From Bermanella sp047628755 (GTDB lineage: Bacteria > Pseudomonadota > Gammaproteobacteria > Pseudomonadales > Oceanobacteraceae), in the NCBI GenBank assembly GCA_047628755.1, contig JBLHVV010000141.1, positions 1 to 6,346 on the forward strand: DNA of 6,346 nt. Reading direction: 5' to 3'. The translations under genes were made by a program, and so were the position numbers. The notes beneath the pieces are model-generated. The model was not told where the DNA came from and did not search any database. It was given only the letters and a program-made list of their open reading frames with translations. Of the stretch, positions 5,814 to 6,346 are shown piece by piece. Each line of letters starts with the position of its first letter. Positions within the stretch are counted from its first letter, which is position 1.

Positions 5814-6346
5814 GTGGCGAAGTTTTTAATAGCAGATGATCACCCTCTTTACAGAGAAGCGTTAATATCGGCGTTGCAGCCATTGTTTGAGAACGTAGAT
5901 ATTATACAATCTGATGGTTTAGATTCGACCCTAGAAGCTTTGCAACAACATTCGGACTTTGATTTAGTGCTGTTAGATTTGAATATGCCTGGTTGCGATA
6001 GTTTTTATGGCCTGATACGCGTATCACAAGATTTTCCAAAAGTAGCTGTTGCGGTTGTTTCTGCAAGTGATTCTGTGGAAGTTGTATGTAAAGTCATGAA
6101 TTTAGGTGCTAAAGGTTTCATTCCAAAATCTACACCGACCATTGTTATTGCTGAAGCACTAAAGCAAATTATGGACGGCAAAAATTGGTTTCCAGAAGAT
6201 ATGCAAACTGACATAGAAGATTATGTCCCCGCTATTGATATTGCAAAACTGGTAGGTGAATTAACACCCAAACAATTTAGAGTTTTAAGACTATTGCAAA
6301 ATGGCTTACTCAATAAGCAGATAGCTTTTGACTTAAGTATTACTGA
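5814..6346 (+). CDS. NarL/FixJ-type response regulator, cut by the right edge
   Basis: A two-component transcription regulator with an N-terminal receiver domain and the start of a LuxR-type helix-turn-helix; 177 codons are in the window. The receiver shows FLIADDHPLYREAL (4-17) with the acidic pair Asp8-Asp9, phosphoacceptor Asp55 in LLDLNMPG, Ser83 in VVSAS and Lys105 in GFIPKS. The output domain begins at about 150 with ELTPKQFRVLRLLQNGLLNK (149-168) and is cut before the recognition helix ends. All phosphorylation residues are present, so it should accept a phosphoryl group from a sensor kinase not in view. GTG at 5814 is chosen because it puts the conserved ADDH motif at the usual distance from the start; TAGG at 5801-5804 is nine bases before it. 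A TTG at 5796 preceded by AAGG would add six residues. The target genes are unknown. Confidence 0.85.
   Translation, partial: MAKFLIADDHPLYREALISALQPLFENVDIIQSDGLDSTLEALQQHSDFDLVLLDLNMPGCDSFYGLIRVSQDFPKVAVAVVSASDSVEVVCKVMNLGAKGFIPKSTPTIVIAEALKQIMDGKNWFPEDMQTDIEDYVPAIDIAKLVGELTPKQFRVLRLLQNGLLNKQIAFDLSIT

Noticed and set aside
5796..5816. TTG at 5796 as start of the response regulator
   Set aside because: AAGG is well placed before it, but the GTG at 5814 gives the standard receiver N-terminus; kept only as an alternative.

Overview
The window looks like ordinary chromosome from a low-GC marine gammaproteobacterium, most likely an Alteromonadaceae-type organism. The reasons are the cmoA/cmoB pair, which is typical of Gammaproteobacteria and very close here to the E. 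coli proteins as I remember them, plus the AT-rich spacers and the LuxR-type regulator. The genus is an inference from overall impression, not from a search. Five genes are complete and one is cut by the right edge. I see no transposase, phage gene, CRISPR array, tRNA or rRNA.

Left part (1-1243): a cvfB/yitL-type S1-domain RNA-binding gene runs leftward. Seven bases after its stop lies a small, apparently frameshifted ORF (62 codons if one base is restored). A perfect 22-bp inverted repeat follows, probably the end of this transcript or a two-way terminator against an unseen gene at the left edge.

Middle (1244-3439): a divergent spacer of about 150 bases carries candidate promoters for both sides. 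A D-amino-acid aminotransferase gene and alr (alanine racemase) then run rightward, 40 bases apart. Together they form a short route from L-alanine to D-alanine to D-glutamate, both needed for peptidoglycan. alr faces cmoB convergently across 39 bases filled with GGTTA repeats.

Right part (3440-5312): cmoB and cmoA run leftward. CmoA makes carboxy-S-adenosylmethionine from SAM and prephenate. CmoB uses it to make 5-oxyacetyluridine at tRNA position 34. They are separated by an unusually structured, AT-rich 169-base spacer, and cmoB starts with TTG behind a strong ribosome binding site.

Right edge (5313-6346): a 501-base AT-rich spacer without a convincing gene holds three 10-bp direct repeats with helically phased A-tracts and an 18-base dyad. 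It leads into a NarL/FixJ-type response regulator that is cut inside its DNA-binding domain. No clearly new biological system is visible. The items most worth checking are the broken small ORF behind cvfB and the structured spacer upstream of the response regulator.
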